Shown here: piece by piece, positions 9,584 to 18,061 of the stretch
Numbering within the stretch: the first letter of the stretch is position 1
How the letters are laid out: every line of letters starts with the position of its first letter
Assembly: GCA_002438805.1 (NCBI GenBank)
Contig: DJQV01000002.1
Span: 62,001 to 126,000 of the forward strand
DNA: 64,000 bases
Origin: Bacteroidales bacterium UBA6377
GTDB lineage: Bacteria; Bacteroidota; Bacteroidia; Bacteroidales; UBA932
Direction of reading: 5' to 3'
Notes under the pieces: generated by a model
What the model saw: only the letters and a program-made list of their open reading frames with translations
Told to the model about the DNA's origin: nothing
Databases searched by the model: none
Translations under genes and position numbers: made by a program

Positions 9584-10467
9584 TACGCCCCTTTCCACTC
9601 CTCGGCCCTGTCAATGATCCAGTCAGTTATCTCCGGAGTCGCCAGAGGGAGGATGCCCTGGTCTGAGTAGACGATTAATATCCCGTTTTCCTCGAGACTC
9701 TTCTGCCTTTCTTTCATCCCTATCCTGTCGGCCATGTTCTTCACATTGGAAGTGAGGTAGATGCCCTGTACAAGTATTCTTTTCTTGTGTTCTGCGGCTT
9801 TTTCCAATATGGCGGTGAGGTCATCCGCCATGTGCATTCCCATGGCTACCTTTTCCCCGTCCGTGTACGTTATGGATGTATGCTCCTTTATGTAATCTGC
9901 TGACCTTGAGAGCAGATTGTCCCAGAAACCCGCCCGTTCCGGATCTCCATGTGCAAGGATCACCACCGCCTCTTCTTCCGGATTGGCGGACAGCGCGCTG
10001 ATGCGCTCAAGCATTATCTTCTCAATGATGTCAGTGCTGTACAGGGTCGGGCCGAGCACTATTTTTAGGTCTCCCTTGACAAATCTTGTACCCTCCTCTT
10101 CGAGTTCGTCTCTCACATCTTTGGAGAATTTGAGCCCGAGGATGTTGGGGAGGTCGTCTTCGGAGTGGCTGGAAGGTGCGATGAAGAGCGGAAGGGCGAA
10201 CACGGTGTCGATCCCTTGTCTTTGGCAGTCTTCCATGACGGAGGCGACGGACGGTTCGGTATATTCCATCATCGCGACCCTGACATAGCTGAAATCGTTG
10301 ATGCCGCGTTCGGCAAGACGTTCACGTACGGTCTCTTCCAGTGCGAGGACAGGCTTCCGCCAGCTTTCAAGCGTATGGCCGTGGGCGATGATTACAAGCG
10401 CGGACTCGGCATGCAGCGAAGTGGCCGCGAACAGGACGGAAATGAAGATGCTTAGTAACTTTTTCAT
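9580..10467 (-). CDS. Exported CbiX-like chelatase-family protein
   Basis: Resembles sirohydrochlorin cobaltochelatases of the CbiX/CbiK group, which insert a metal into a tetrapyrrole. Two half-domains each carry the family His: ALVIIAHGH after the signal peptide and VVILAHGDPERAGFW in the second half. Unlike cytoplasmic enzymes it begins with a clear Sec signal peptide (KKLLSIFISVLFAATSLHA), so it should act in the periplasm. I chose the ATG at 10467 because upstream residues to 10494 are not signal-like and lie inside the promoter. No cobalamin, sirohaem or haem-uptake genes are in the window, so the substrate is unknown. Its end overlaps the convergent recombinase gene by 4 bases. Confidence 0.72.
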   Translation of the reverse strand: MKKLLSIFISVLFAATSLHAESALVIIAHGHTLESWRKPVLALEETVRERLAERGINDFSYVRVAMMEYTEPSVASVMEDCQRQGIDTVFALPLFIAPSSHSEDDLPNILGLKFSKDVRDELEEEGTRFVKGDLKIVLGPTLYSTDIIEKIMLERISALSANPEEEAVVILAHGDPERAGFWDNLLSRSADYIKEHTSITYTDGEKVAMGMHMADDLTAILEKAAEHKKRILVQGIYLTSNVKNMADRIGMKERQKSLEENGILIVYSDQGILPLATPEITDWIIDRAEEWKGAY

Positions 10468-10491
10468 ATTTGCGGTATTTGTATTGTCATG

Positions 10492-10522
10492 CAAAAGTAG
10501 GGCTTCACTGCCCTCCGTGCAA
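10492..10522 (-). promoter_or_regulatory. Predicted Bacteroidetes promoter for the CbiX-like gene
   Basis: On the minus strand a TTG (10522-10520) is followed after 20 bases by TACTTTTG (10499-10492), a match to the Bacteroidetes -33/-7 consensus. Transcription would begin roughly 7 bases further on, shortly before the ATG at 10467. Confidence 0.6.
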
Positions 10523-10615
10523 TCCCAATTTGTTGGGATGGTGCATACAAATGGAATTTTTGTTATATTTACGGAAGATAACCAGTCCCTGCGCGGGACT
10601 AAAACGGATTAAATT

Positions 10616-10906
10616 ATGGACGTAAAGCTTAAAGCACTGAAGTTCGATGCCGGTGAGAAGCTCACCGCATTCGTCGAGAAGAAAGTCTCACGCCTGTCGA
10701 AGTTCTTCGATGGAGTGGCGGATGAGGCGGAAGTGTCGCTCGAAGACACCAAGGACGGCAAGAAGGCGAGAATCCAGATCCGCATTCCTGGTGACAGCCT
10801 CATCATCGAGAGGGTTGCCGACACTTTCGAGAACGCCGTGACGGGGTGCGTTGACGCTATGAAGGAGAAACTCACCCGTACCAAAGAGAAGAAATACGAG
10901 AAATAA
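10616..10906 (+). CDS. hpf: Ribosome hibernation-promoting factor (HPF/YfiA family), short form
   Basis: Binds the small ribosomal subunit and silences or dimerises ribosomes in slow growth. The 96-residue protein covers only the ribosome-binding domain: KLTAFVEKKVSRLSKFF, EVSLEDTKDGKKARIQIRIPGD, then a helix containing ENAVTGCVDAMKEKL. It lacks the C-terminal dimerisation domain of long HPF. It is monocistronic, with 148 bases separating its start from the divergent chelatase gene, and it converges on holA with 3 bases between them. No convincing -33/-7 pair was found upstream, although a weak TATATTTA occurs at 10564-10571. Confidence 0.87.
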   Translation: MDVKLKALKFDAGEKLTAFVEKKVSRLSKFFDGVADEAEVSLEDTKDGKKARIQIRIPGDSLIIERVADTFENAVTGCVDAMKEKLTRTKEKKYEK

Positions 10907-10909
10907 TTT

Positions 10910-11953
10910 CTAAAGACTGACAATCCTGGCGCACAGTTCGACGAGAAGTTCGTCGGCAGCGGCAGTTCCACCATCCCCTCCCTTGGCGAGGTAGTCATAT
11001 CGGCACAGCAACGATATCGCTTCCATGGCCTTCGGGAGGGGATAGTTTCTGACAGCGGCATCGTATTCTTTATAGAAGTAAGGGTTGACCCCGGCAAGCA
11101 CTTTCGCTTTTTCTTCCGGGGATGGCCTCGGACTCCGGCTCAGCAGTGCGCTGTAGCGGAGAATCCTGCTGAAGTTGGTGAATATCGCGCTGATTGCTGG
11201 AGGCATGTAGAACCTCGCATCCGAGGAGATGGCGGCTGCGATGCGGAGTGCCTTGGGCGCGTCTTTGAGCGACAGGGCCTTGGTGAGTTCGAAAATGCTG
11301 AACTGCCTTGAGATTCCGACGTTTCTCTCTATGTCCTCGGCTTTGACTTCTTTTGCCCCTTCCGGGAGGTTCTTGAGCAGTTTGTCTGTTTCGATTGCTA
11401 TTTTGGAGAGATCCGTGCCGGCGTATTCCCCCAGCAGAGCTGCGGCCTGCGGCGAGATGTCAAGCCCGCGTCCCCTGTAATATGAAGAAATCCAGCCCGC
11501 GACCTCGTAGTCCCTTATGGCCGGGGAGTCGATGACGATGCCGTTTTTCTGGACAGCCTTGTAGAGCGCTTTCCGCTTGTCTGCCGAGGCTTTCCGCATG
11601 AGAAGGACGAGCACTGTAGACTCGAGAGGGGCGCTGCAGTAGGTGGCCATCTGTTCGAGGTCCGGCATCATCTGTGCTTCCTTCACCACGACCAGCTGCC
11701 TGTCGGCCATCATCGGGTACTGCCTTGCCGTAGCCGTGACCTGGGCGGCGTTGACATCTGCTCCGAAGCGTATGGTCTCATTGAAATCCTTGTCCTCCAG
11801 GGGGATGCAGTGCTCTATTATGGCATCGCATATCAGCTCCGGGTAGAACGGTTCATCGCCCATGAGCAGATATACCGGTGAGAAGACCCCTCTGCGGATG
11901 TCCGTTACAATTTGTTCGCATTGTGTTCCAATGTTGACTGATGACTTCGCCAT
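10910..11953 (-). CDS. holA: DNA polymerase III delta subunit
   Basis: The clamp-loader delta subunit, which opens the sliding clamp. The protein of 347 residues starts M-A-K-S-S-V; the frame is open far upstream to 12805, but that part lies antisense inside the GH51 gene and is not coding. Recognisable features are SPVYLLMGDEPFYPELICD near the start (the degenerate Walker-A-like segment of delta), MMADRQLVVVKEAQMM, and the C-terminal helical collar with IFELTKALSLKDAPKALR. The start is 69 bases from the divergent GH51 gene. The assignment rests on overall pattern and typical length. Confidence 0.85.
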   Translation of the reverse strand: MAKSSVNIGTQCEQIVTDIRRGVFSPVYLLMGDEPFYPELICDAIIEHCIPLEDKDFNETIRFGADVNAAQVTATARQYPMMADRQLVVVKEAQMMPDLEQMATYCSAPLESTVLVLLMRKASADKRKALYKAVQKNGIVIDSPAIRDYEVAGWISSYYRGRGLDISPQAAALLGEYAGTDLSKIAIETDKLLKNLPEGAKEVKAEDIERNVGISRQFSIFELTKALSLKDAPKALRIAAAISSDARFYMPPAISAIFTNFSRILRYSALLSRSPRPSPEEKAKVLAGVNPYFYKEYDAAVRNYPLPKAMEAISLLCRYDYLAKGGDGGTAAADELLVELCARIVSL

Positions 11954-11979
11954 AATGCGCGAAATTACGTTTTTTTTCC

Positions 11980-11987
11980 TAATTTTG
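11980..11987 (+). promoter_or_regulatory. Candidate -7 element for the GH51 gene
   Basis: TAATTTTG matches the Bacteroidetes -7 consensus TAnnTTTG and lies 36 bases before the GH51 start. No TTG is found 19-21 bases upstream, so an activator might be needed; that is inference. Confidence 0.45.
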
Positions 11988-12022
11988 CGAAGTTTGACCA
12001 TATATAACAACACATAGACCAA

Positions 12023-13573
12023 ATGAAAAGGACAATCTCTTCTTTGTGTGCGGGCTTCTGCCTGCTCGGTTCTGTGGGCCTGGGCGCCCAGGACGCGACA
12101 ATCCGTATCCATGATGCCGGCACCGGCGTCACCATCCCGGCAGAGATCTATGGACAGTTCTCCGAGCATCTCGGACGCTGCATCTATGGCGGTCTCTGGG
12201 TCGGGGAAGACTCGGACGTGCCCAACATCAAAGGCTACCGCAAGGACGTTTTCGAAGCTCTCAAGGCCCTGAAAGTCCCTGTGATGCGCTGGCCGGGCGG
12301 CTGCTTTGCCGACGACTACCACTGGATGGACGGCATCGGCCCTCAGGAGAAGAGGGCGTACATCTCCAACAACAACTGGGGCGGGACCCTTGAGGACAAC
12401 AGTTTCGGCACGCACGAGTTCCTCAATCTCTGCGAGATGCTTGACATCGAGCCGTACATCAGCGGCAACGTGGGCAGCGGCAGCGTGGAGGAGATGGCAA
12501 AGTGGGTCGAGTACATGACCTCGGACGCCAAGAGCACCATGGCCGACCTGCGCCGCGCCAACGGAAGGCAGGAGCCTTGGAAGGTGAAGTATTTCGGCAT
12601 CGGCAACGAGGCCTGGGGCTGCGGTGGCAACATGACACCGGAGTACTACAGCGATCTCTTCCGCCGCTATGCGACTTATCTTCGCGATTTCAGCGGCAAC
12701 CGTCTCTACAAGATCGCCAGCGGCGCCTCGGACTATGACTACAACTGGACCCGTGTGCTGATGAACAACATCGGACGCAAGGGCATGAGGGGAATCTCCC
12801 TCCATTACTATACCGTTATAGACTGGTCACACAAGGGTGCGGCCACCAAGTTCACCGACAAGGAATATTACAACATCCTTTCAAAGAGCATCGAGATCGA
12901 AGAAGTGCTCAAGAAGCATATCGACATCATGGATGAGCTTGACCCTAAGGGCAATGTGGACCTGCTTCTGGACGAGTGGGGGACCTGGTTCGATGTGGAG
13001 CCGGGCACCAACCCGGGACACCTCTACCAGCAGAACACCATGCGTGATGCGATCGTGGCCGCCCTCAACTTCGACATCTTCCACAAGTACACACGCCGCC
13101 TGAAGATGGCCAACATCGCACAGGTCGTGAATGTTCTCCAGGCCATGATCCTCACCAATGAGAAGGAGATGGTGCTCACCCCGACATACCATGTGTTCGA
13201 GATGTACAATGTGCATCAGGATGCTGAATTCCTCGCCTCTGACTGCCTTACCCCGAAGATAGCATGCGACCGCAAGGTCGATGTCCCTCAGGTGGACGTG
13301 ACCGCATCACGCAAGGACGGGAAGATGAACATCTCGCTCGTCAATACCGATCTCAAGAAGCCGATGAAAGTGCTTGTGGGATTCGACAACCCTAAAGCCG
13401 TGTCTGAAATCCTCTCCGCACGGGTTCTAACATCCAAGGATGCACGCGACTACAACGACTTCGGAAGTGCCGACAAAGTGGCTCCGGCCCAGTTCAAGGC
13501 GTGGAAACTCACCAAGGCCGGACTTGAGGTCACCCTTCCTCCTTGCTCGGTTGTGGCGATAAGCGCGAAGTAA
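12023..13573 (+). CDS. Secreted GH51 alpha-L-arabinofuranosidase
   Basis: Removes L-arabinofuranosyl side chains from arabinan or arabinoxylan. It has an N-terminal Sec signal peptide (residues 1-22, ending G-L-G-A-Q) and then a GH51 TIM barrel with IYGQFSEHLGRCIYGG, MRWPGGCFADDYHW, FGIGNEAWGCGG with the acid/base Glu near residue 196, and LLLDEWGTWFD with the nucleophile Glu near residue 318. The C-terminal beta domain ends LPPCSVVAISAK. The length of 516 is complete for the family. It supplies arabinose to the ara operon about 5 kb upstream, although unrelated housekeeping genes separate them. It differs in type from the truncated GH51 at 53.1 kb. Confidence 0.92.
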   Translation: MKRTISSLCAGFCLLGSVGLGAQDATIRIHDAGTGVTIPAEIYGQFSEHLGRCIYGGLWVGEDSDVPNIKGYRKDVFEALKALKVPVMRWPGGCFADDYHWMDGIGPQEKRAYISNNNWGGTLEDNSFGTHEFLNLCEMLDIEPYISGNVGSGSVEEMAKWVEYMTSDAKSTMADLRRANGRQEPWKVKYFGIGNEAWGCGGNMTPEYYSDLFRRYATYLRDFSGNRLYKIASGASDYDYNWTRVLMNNIGRKGMRGISLHYYTVIDWSHKGAATKFTDKEYYNILSKSIEIEEVLKKHIDIMDELDPKGNVDLLLDEWGTWFDVEPGTNPGHLYQQNTMRDAIVAALNFDIFHKYTRRLKMANIAQVVNVLQAMILTNEKEMVLTPTYHVFEMYNVHQDAEFLASDCLTPKIACDRKVDVPQVDVTASRKDGKMNISLVNTDLKKPMKVLVGFDNPKAVSEILSARVLTSKDARDYNDFGSADKVAPAQFKAWKLTKAGLEVTLPPCSVVAISAK

Positions 13574-13580
13574 TTTTACA

Positions 13581-13598
13581 AATTTTTAATTAAAAATT
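13581..13598. repeat. Perfect 18-bp AT palindrome
   Basis: AATTTTTAATTAAAAATT reads identically on both strands and lies 7 bases after the GH51 stop, just before the terminator hairpin. It may assist transcription termination; no other role is evident. Confidence 0.6.
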
Positions 13599-13601
13599 AA
13601 G

Positions 13602-13632
13602 AAAAAGTCGCTCTGCATAGGGCGATTTTTTC
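13602..13632 (+). terminator. Rho-independent terminator after the GH51 gene
   Basis: GTCGCTC (13607-13613) pairs, with two wobbles, to GGGCGAT (13620-13626) around a 6-base loop. The flanking A run and T run extend the stem, and the T run follows directly. Confidence 0.7.
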
Positions 13633-13644
13633 TATTTTTGTGGT

Positions 13645-14508
13645 ATGGCTATAATCGAATGCAGAGACGTCACCAAGCGTTTCGGAGATAAGGTCGCCAT
13701 TGAGGGCATCAATCTCCAAATTCCGGAAGGCCGTATATTCGGTCTGCTCGGCCCGAACGGGGCCGGAAAAACTACTCTTATCCGTATAATCAACCGGATC
13801 ACGATCCCGACTTCCGGTGAAATCTTTTTCAAAGGCGCGCCGATAACGCAGGGCGATGTCGAGAAGATCGGCTATATGCCCGAGGAGCGCGGCCTGTACA
13901 GGAAGATGAAAGTGGGAGAGCAGGCGATGTTCCTTGCCCAGCTTAAGGGCATGAGCGCTTCCGAGGCCCGCAAAGCCTTGAAAGAATGGTTTGTACGTTT
14001 CGGGATAGAGAACTGGTGGGACAAGAAAATAGAGGAACTCTCCAAGGGCATGGCCCAGAAGGTGCAGTTCATCACAACCGTGGTGCACAAGCCTTCCCTG
14101 ATGATACTTGACGAACCGTTCTCGGGTTTCGATCCGGTCAATGCCGAACTGATCCGGCACGAAATACTCCGCCTCAAAGATGAGGGAGCGACGATTGTCC
14201 TCTCAACCCATAACATGGAGTCCGTTGAGGAACTTTGTGATGAGATAGCCCTGATCAACAAGTCGCATCTTGTCATTACAGGCGGTGTGGATGATATCCG
14301 CCGCCGATATGGCAACAATAATGTGGAGCTTGTCTACACTGATGCCGATGGGCGTCATACTGAGGTGCTGCCCAGGGAAACCGATGGGACTTCCACGCTC
14401 AGGACATATCTTGATAAAGGGGTGCAGATCAATTCATATCGTGAACTGATGCCCCGCATGAACGACATTTTTATCAAACTTGTAACGGAAGGGGAGGATT
14501 CAAAATGA
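13645..14508 (+). CDS. ABC exporter ATP-binding protein (NatA-like)
   Basis: The ATPase subunit of a two-gene ABC-2 type exporter. It has Walker A GPNGAGKTTL (about residues 36-45), signature LSKGMAQKVQF, Walker B LMILDEPFSGFDP and switch STHNMESVEEL, then a C-terminal DUF4162-like extension. Its length is 287. It overlaps the permease gene by 4 bases (ATGA). A TATTTTTG at 13633-13640 ends only 4 bases before the ATG, so if it is the real -7 element the transcript would be nearly leaderless; no -33 element accompanies it. The cargo is unknown, since this family includes sodium, drug and peptide exporters. Confidence 0.9.
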   Translation: MAIIECRDVTKRFGDKVAIEGINLQIPEGRIFGLLGPNGAGKTTLIRIINRITIPTSGEIFFKGAPITQGDVEKIGYMPEERGLYRKMKVGEQAMFLAQLKGMSASEARKALKEWFVRFGIENWWDKKIEELSKGMAQKVQFITTVVHKPSLMILDEPFSGFDPVNAELIRHEILRLKDEGATIVLSTHNMESVEELCDEIALINKSHLVITGGVDDIRRRYGNNNVELVYTDADGRHTEVLPRETDGTSTLRTYLDKGVQINSYRELMPRMNDIFIKLVTEGEDSK

Positions 14509-15842
14509 ACCTGAGGACCATACGATTGATAATCAACCGCGAATACATGACTCGCGTAAGGAAGAAAAGCTTCCTTCTGATCACTTTCATCACTCCTGTG
14601 CTTTTCGCTGCGGTGTGCTTTCTTCCGGCTCTCATAATGATGAATACCAAGGAGGCGGCCAAGAAGATAGCTGTCGTGGACCAGTCGGGAATCGTGATGC
14701 CCACCCTTACGGATTCGGAGAGCATGACTGTGACCGACTGCGGAGGGATGTCTCTTGATTCGCTCAAGGCCGGCCTTACCTCTCTGGGCTATGATGCCGT
14801 GCTTGCCGTCTCTCCGGTGGATTCGACAAAATCCGTGTCGGCGGAGGTTTATTCCGTCAAGCCTCTCGGAATTGATTTGTCAGAGAGCCTCAACTCCAAG
14901 ATAAATGATGCCGTGGAGGCGTACCGCGTGGCTTCTTACAATATACCGGGTCTGGACAAGATCATGCGGGATGTCAAACCTGACATCAAGATCAAGACTT
15001 ACACTCTTGGAGAGGACGGGGAGGAGAAGATCTCCGAGTCCGGAGTGTATATGATGGTATCCATGCTTCTGGGTATGGTGATTTACATGTTCATCTCCAT
15101 GTTCGGCGGCATGGTCTCATCTTCTGTGATTGAGGAAAAGGCCAGCAGAGTCGTCGAAGTGCTCATCAGTTCCGTCAAGGCTACCGAACTTATGTTCGGG
15201 AAAATAATCGGTATCGCGCTTGTGGCTTTGACACAGTTCTTTTTGTGGATAGTGCTGACGTTTGCGATAGTCGCTGTTGTAGGTGCGGTCGCGGGTCCGG
15301 GGCTTGCCGGAACCGACCCGACCGAACTCATGCAGATGAGTGGCGGCGCCGCCGGGGAGATGGCTTCCCAGATGTCTGAGGCGGGTGAATTCGGAGTGAT
15401 TCTGTCTTCTCTTGCCAATATGCACCTTGGAGAGATTCTGGTTTGCTTTGTGGTTTTCTTCATTCTCGGATATATGCTGTATGCCTCTCTGTTTGCGGCT
15501 ATCGGTTCGGCTGTGGAGAACGAGGGGGACAGCAGCCAGCTCATTTTGCCTGTGACGGTTCCGCTTCTGATCGGATTCTTCATTGCGATTTATGCCTACA
15601 AGGCACCTGACAGTGCACTGGTGGTATGGGGATCCATGATTCCGTTCACTTCCCCGATTGTGATGCTTGCACGGCTGCCTTTCGGGGTTCCGGGGTGGCA
15701 GATCGGACTCTCGATTGTGCTTCTTCTGCTGACGTTTGTGGCCTGTGCCTGGGTGTCGTCGAAGATTTACAAAGTCGGAATCCTCATGTTCGGCAAGAAG
15801 TCAGGATGGAAAGATCTGTGGAGATGGTTAAGACTAAAATAG
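14505..15842 (+). CDS. ABC-2 type exporter permease (NatB-like)
   Basis: The membrane subunit partnering the preceding ATPase. Of 445 residues, one transmembrane segment lies at about residues 22-46, followed by a large extracytoplasmic domain to about residue 180. A cluster of about five membrane segments follows (MVSMLLGMVIYMFISMFGG, the region after KIIGIALVALTQFFLW, ILVCFVVFFILGYMLY and others to residue 430). The motif EEKASRVVEVLISSVK between segments is typical of ABC2_membrane_3 proteins such as NatB. The next gene's ATG lies inside its last 19 bases, so the nucleotidase genes may belong to the same transcript. Confidence 0.88.
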   Translation: MNLRTIRLIINREYMTRVRKKSFLLITFITPVLFAAVCFLPALIMMNTKEAAKKIAVVDQSGIVMPTLTDSESMTVTDCGGMSLDSLKAGLTSLGYDAVLAVSPVDSTKSVSAEVYSVKPLGIDLSESLNSKINDAVEAYRVASYNIPGLDKIMRDVKPDIKIKTYTLGEDGEEKISESGVYMMVSMLLGMVIYMFISMFGGMVSSSVIEEKASRVVEVLISSVKATELMFGKIIGIALVALTQFFLWIVLTFAIVAVVGAVAGPGLAGTDPTELMQMSGGAAGEMASQMSEAGEFGVILSSLANMHLGEILVCFVVFFILGYMLYASLFAAIGSAVENEGDSSQLILPVTVPLLIGFFIAIYAYKAPDSALVVWGSMIPFTSPIVMLARLPFGVPGWQIGLSIVLLLLTFVACAWVSSKIYKVGILMFGKKSGWKDLWRWLRLK

Positions 15843-16660
15843 CTGCCTGCTTTCTGTCACTTTTGCTGGTCTGCTCCTGCGGGAGGTCCTTTACATGGGA
15901 GAAATTCATCATGGACGGGCACAGGACTGGGGTTACGGCTGCCGGTGTCAACAATGTGACGGCGTCTCTGGGCAGGGTCAATGACAGCTGTTATGTCTCT
16001 CCGAACGGGAAAGTGTGGCGCCCCGGCAGCGCGACTTACGCTACAGCCGCGGACCTTATAGCCGTGCAGCCGCAGATGTCCAGGCTCAAGGCGGTCGTGG
16101 CCCATTCGGCCAGGGAGATGAACCAGACGCAGCCGGACGGGGATCTGTCCAACTGGATTGTGGACCATATAATGGAAGATGTCGCAAGGACTGTCCGCCG
16201 CAAAGTTGATGTGGGCATAATCAATTCCGGAGGCATCAGGGTCGATATGCCAGCAGGCGATGTGATTCTTGACGACATTGTCTCGATGTTTCCATTCAGA
16301 AACTACTTGAGCTATGTGGCTTTGTCGGGCGCTGACCTTGTCAGGGTGTTTGAGGGGATGGCAGCGGCCAGGGTACAGCCTTTCGGAGGGGCGAAACTTG
16401 TGGTGGAAGACGGCCGGATCGATACGCTGCTTGTCGGGGGTGTCCCCGTTGATCCTGTGAGGGTATACGGGCTGGCCACGATTGATTTCCTGCTTGACGG
16501 CGGAGATGGTCTTACACTCGCGAAAAATGCCAAGGAATTGATAATCACGGATAAGCTTGTAATTGACTCGATGTTGCCTTATGTCAAGTCTTACGAGAAG
16601 GAGGGCCGTCTGATAGAGGATGCCTCCGATGGTCGTTTCACGCAGAGGAGGGCTGAATGA
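15824..16660 (+). CDS. Lipoprotein equivalent to the C-terminal domain of 5'-nucleotidase
   Basis: Matches only the substrate-binding C-terminal domain of UshA-type 5'-nucleotidases, 278 residues: ADLIAVQPQMSRLK, INSGGIRVDMPAGDV (family NSGGIR), DDIVSMFPFRNYLSYVALSG and LLDGGDGLTLAKN. The metallophosphatase half is the next gene. A lipoprotein signal is likely (LLLVCSCGRS, with Cys near residue 17). Start 15824 was chosen because signal-like residues begin there; ATG 15806 in the same frame is possible, and both overlap the permease gene. It probably forms a heteromeric enzyme with its neighbour; that is inference. Confidence 0.82.
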   Translation: MVKTKIAACFLSLLLVCSCGRSFTWEKFIMDGHRTGVTAAGVNNVTASLGRVNDSCYVSPNGKVWRPGSATYATAADLIAVQPQMSRLKAVVAHSAREMNQTQPDGDLSNWIVDHIMEDVARTVRRKVDVGIINSGGIRVDMPAGDVILDDIVSMFPFRNYLSYVALSGADLVRVFEGMAAARVQPFGGAKLVVEDGRIDTLLVGGVPVDPVRVYGLATIDFLLDGGDGLTLAKNAKELIITDKLVIDSMLPYVKSYEKEGRLIEDASDGRFTQRRAE

Positions 16661-17469
16661 TGAAGAGGATATTTGTGATTTTTCTTTTGCTGCTTGGTCT
16701 GTCTGGATGCGTCCGCGCCCCACGGCTCGTGATTGTACATACAAATGATACCCACAGCCATTTCGAACCTCTCCGGACCGGACCTCAAGCGGGGCATGGC
16801 GGAGTGGTCGAAAGGGCGGCTTTTGTGGATTCCATACGTGCTGTGTACGGAGATGACCGCGTTCTTCTGCTGCATGCCGGAGACTTCAGTCAGGGGACTT
16901 CCTATTTCACCGAACTCAAGGGCAGGTTGGAACCGGAAGTCATAAATGACATGCGGTATGACTGCGTCACACTTGGCAACCATGAGTTCGACAATGATAT
17001 CGAGGCCTTGACAGAGCGGCTCGCAATGCTGGAAAACACATTTGTTGTGTCTGCAAACATTGATGTTTCACAGTTTGATCTTGCAGATTATGTGTCTCCT
17101 TATGCGGTTGTGGAGCGAGGAGGGATGAAGATAGGCATAATCGGGCTTGAGTCGGATCTGTCGACAAATGTCAGCGCGACAATTTCCTCGCGTCTGCCTC
17201 AGCTTGACAATGTCGAGGTGACGAACAGGTGGGCGGACTATCTGCGTTCCGTGGAGAAATGTGATATGGTCATATTGCTCTCGCATCTCGGATATGACAA
17301 CGACCAGGCCCTGATTCCGCAGATCCGCAATGTCGATCTTGTGATCGGGGGGCACAGCCACACTTTCGTGGACGGGTTCATATATGTCGCTGACAGGGAC
17401 GGGAAGAAAGTGCCGGTCATCACGGACGGGTGCTGGGGACTTGAAATGGGCGTAGTCACTGTCCGCTGA
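16657..17469 (+). CDS. Lipoprotein metallophosphatase equivalent to the N-terminal half of 5'-nucleotidase
   Basis: A calcineurin-type phosphoesterase domain, 270 residues, with the metal motifs IVHTNDTHSHF, LLLHAGDFSQGT, TLGNHEFDND, SHLGYDND and IGGHSHTF in order. A lipobox (LLGLSGC, Cys near residue 18) puts it in the periplasm or on the outer membrane. The substrate-binding domain found at the C-terminus of UshA is absent and is encoded by the gene just upstream, which overlaps it by 4 bases. The pair probably dephosphorylates nucleotides for nucleoside uptake. Its 3' end overlaps the convergent zinc-ribbon gene by 14 bases. Confidence 0.87.
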   Translation: MMKRIFVIFLLLLGLSGCVRAPRLVIVHTNDTHSHFEPLRTGPQAGHGGVVERAAFVDSIRAVYGDDRVLLLHAGDFSQGTSYFTELKGRLEPEVINDMRYDCVTLGNHEFDNDIEALTERLAMLENTFVVSANIDVSQFDLADYVSPYAVVERGGMKIGIIGLESDLSTNVSATISSRLPQLDNVEVTNRWADYLRSVEKCDMVILLSHLGYDNDQALIPQIRNVDLVIGGHSHTFVDGFIYVADRDGKKVPVITDGCWGLEMGVVTVR

Positions 17470-17830
17470 GGTCTTTGCGGCAGATGTTGAAGATTCTGCT
17501 TTCCGTCGTGCAATAAGAGATGTCAAAGCAGCTGCATTCGTAATGGCGTCCGGACTTGTGGATGCCGGTGAAACAGGCGGGGTCGAAACCCTCGGAAGAC
17601 AGATACTCCAGTCCGGCACTTTTCATGCTGTCGCTGAGCAGGCTCTCTAGAATGTCATAATTTCTTGAGAGCCTGTTTAGTATCTCTGCCTTATAGCGTC
17701 GGATTTCCTGATATTTACGGTTGTTGTAGCTGTTCTTGCAGCTCAGGCAGCAGAACTTCTTGTCTTTTCTCCCTCTGAGACTGTCTCCGCATTCGAGACA
17801 GGTCTCCTCTTTTTTGATGCTGTATGCCAT
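17456..17830 (-). CDS. Small zinc-ribbon protein of unknown function
   Basis: 124 residues beginning M-A-Y-S-I-K-K. The N-terminus carries a C-x2-C ... C-x2-C zinc-ribbon-like motif (CLECGDSL ... KFCCLSCKNSY, about residues 11-33), resembling the DUF2116-type ribbons common in Bacteroidetes. A helical middle and a C-terminal part with further Cys residues (HYECSCFDISYCTT) follow. The frame is open to 17950, but the upstream part shows no domain. No function is known to me; nucleic-acid or protein binding is conceivable. It lies on the opposite strand to the flanking genes and overlaps the phosphatase gene end by 14 bases. Confidence 0.65.
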   Translation of the reverse strand: MAYSIKKEETCLECGDSLRGRKDKKFCCLSCKNSYNNRKYQEIRRYKAEILNRLSRNYDILESLLSDSMKSAGLEYLSSEGFDPACFTGIHKSGRHYECSCFDISYCTTESRIFNICRKDLSGQ

Positions 17831-18061
17831 AGTCTGTTTTGGTTTATGCCCAAAGATTGCGAATAGTTCCGAAAACGGCAACGATTGAAAAAGAACATTT
17901 TGCTGGTTTTTTCTCTTTCTTTGCAAAGAATGATTTTTTGCAGCAGGCAAGAAAAATTTTTATCTGTTTCTTTTGCGACAGTCCGGATTTTTCTCTTTTC
18001 CTTTGTCGCCGGGATGAGGACCGCGCGGCCTTGCTCCCGGAACTTGAATAGAAAAACTGAT

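Noticed and set aside
12306..12633. Overlapping frames inside the GH51 gene
   Set aside because: They are shadow frames of a high-GC gene with the expected third-codon bias belonging to the GH51 frame.
11954..12805. Long upstream extension of the holA frame on the minus strand
   Set aside because: It runs antisense through the GH51 gene; the family start and length fit 11953, and the extension has no domain.
17831..18061. Small RNA or phage remnant upstream of ssb
   Set aside because: AT-rich sequence with T runs but no stable hairpin, promoter match or coding frame that I can support.
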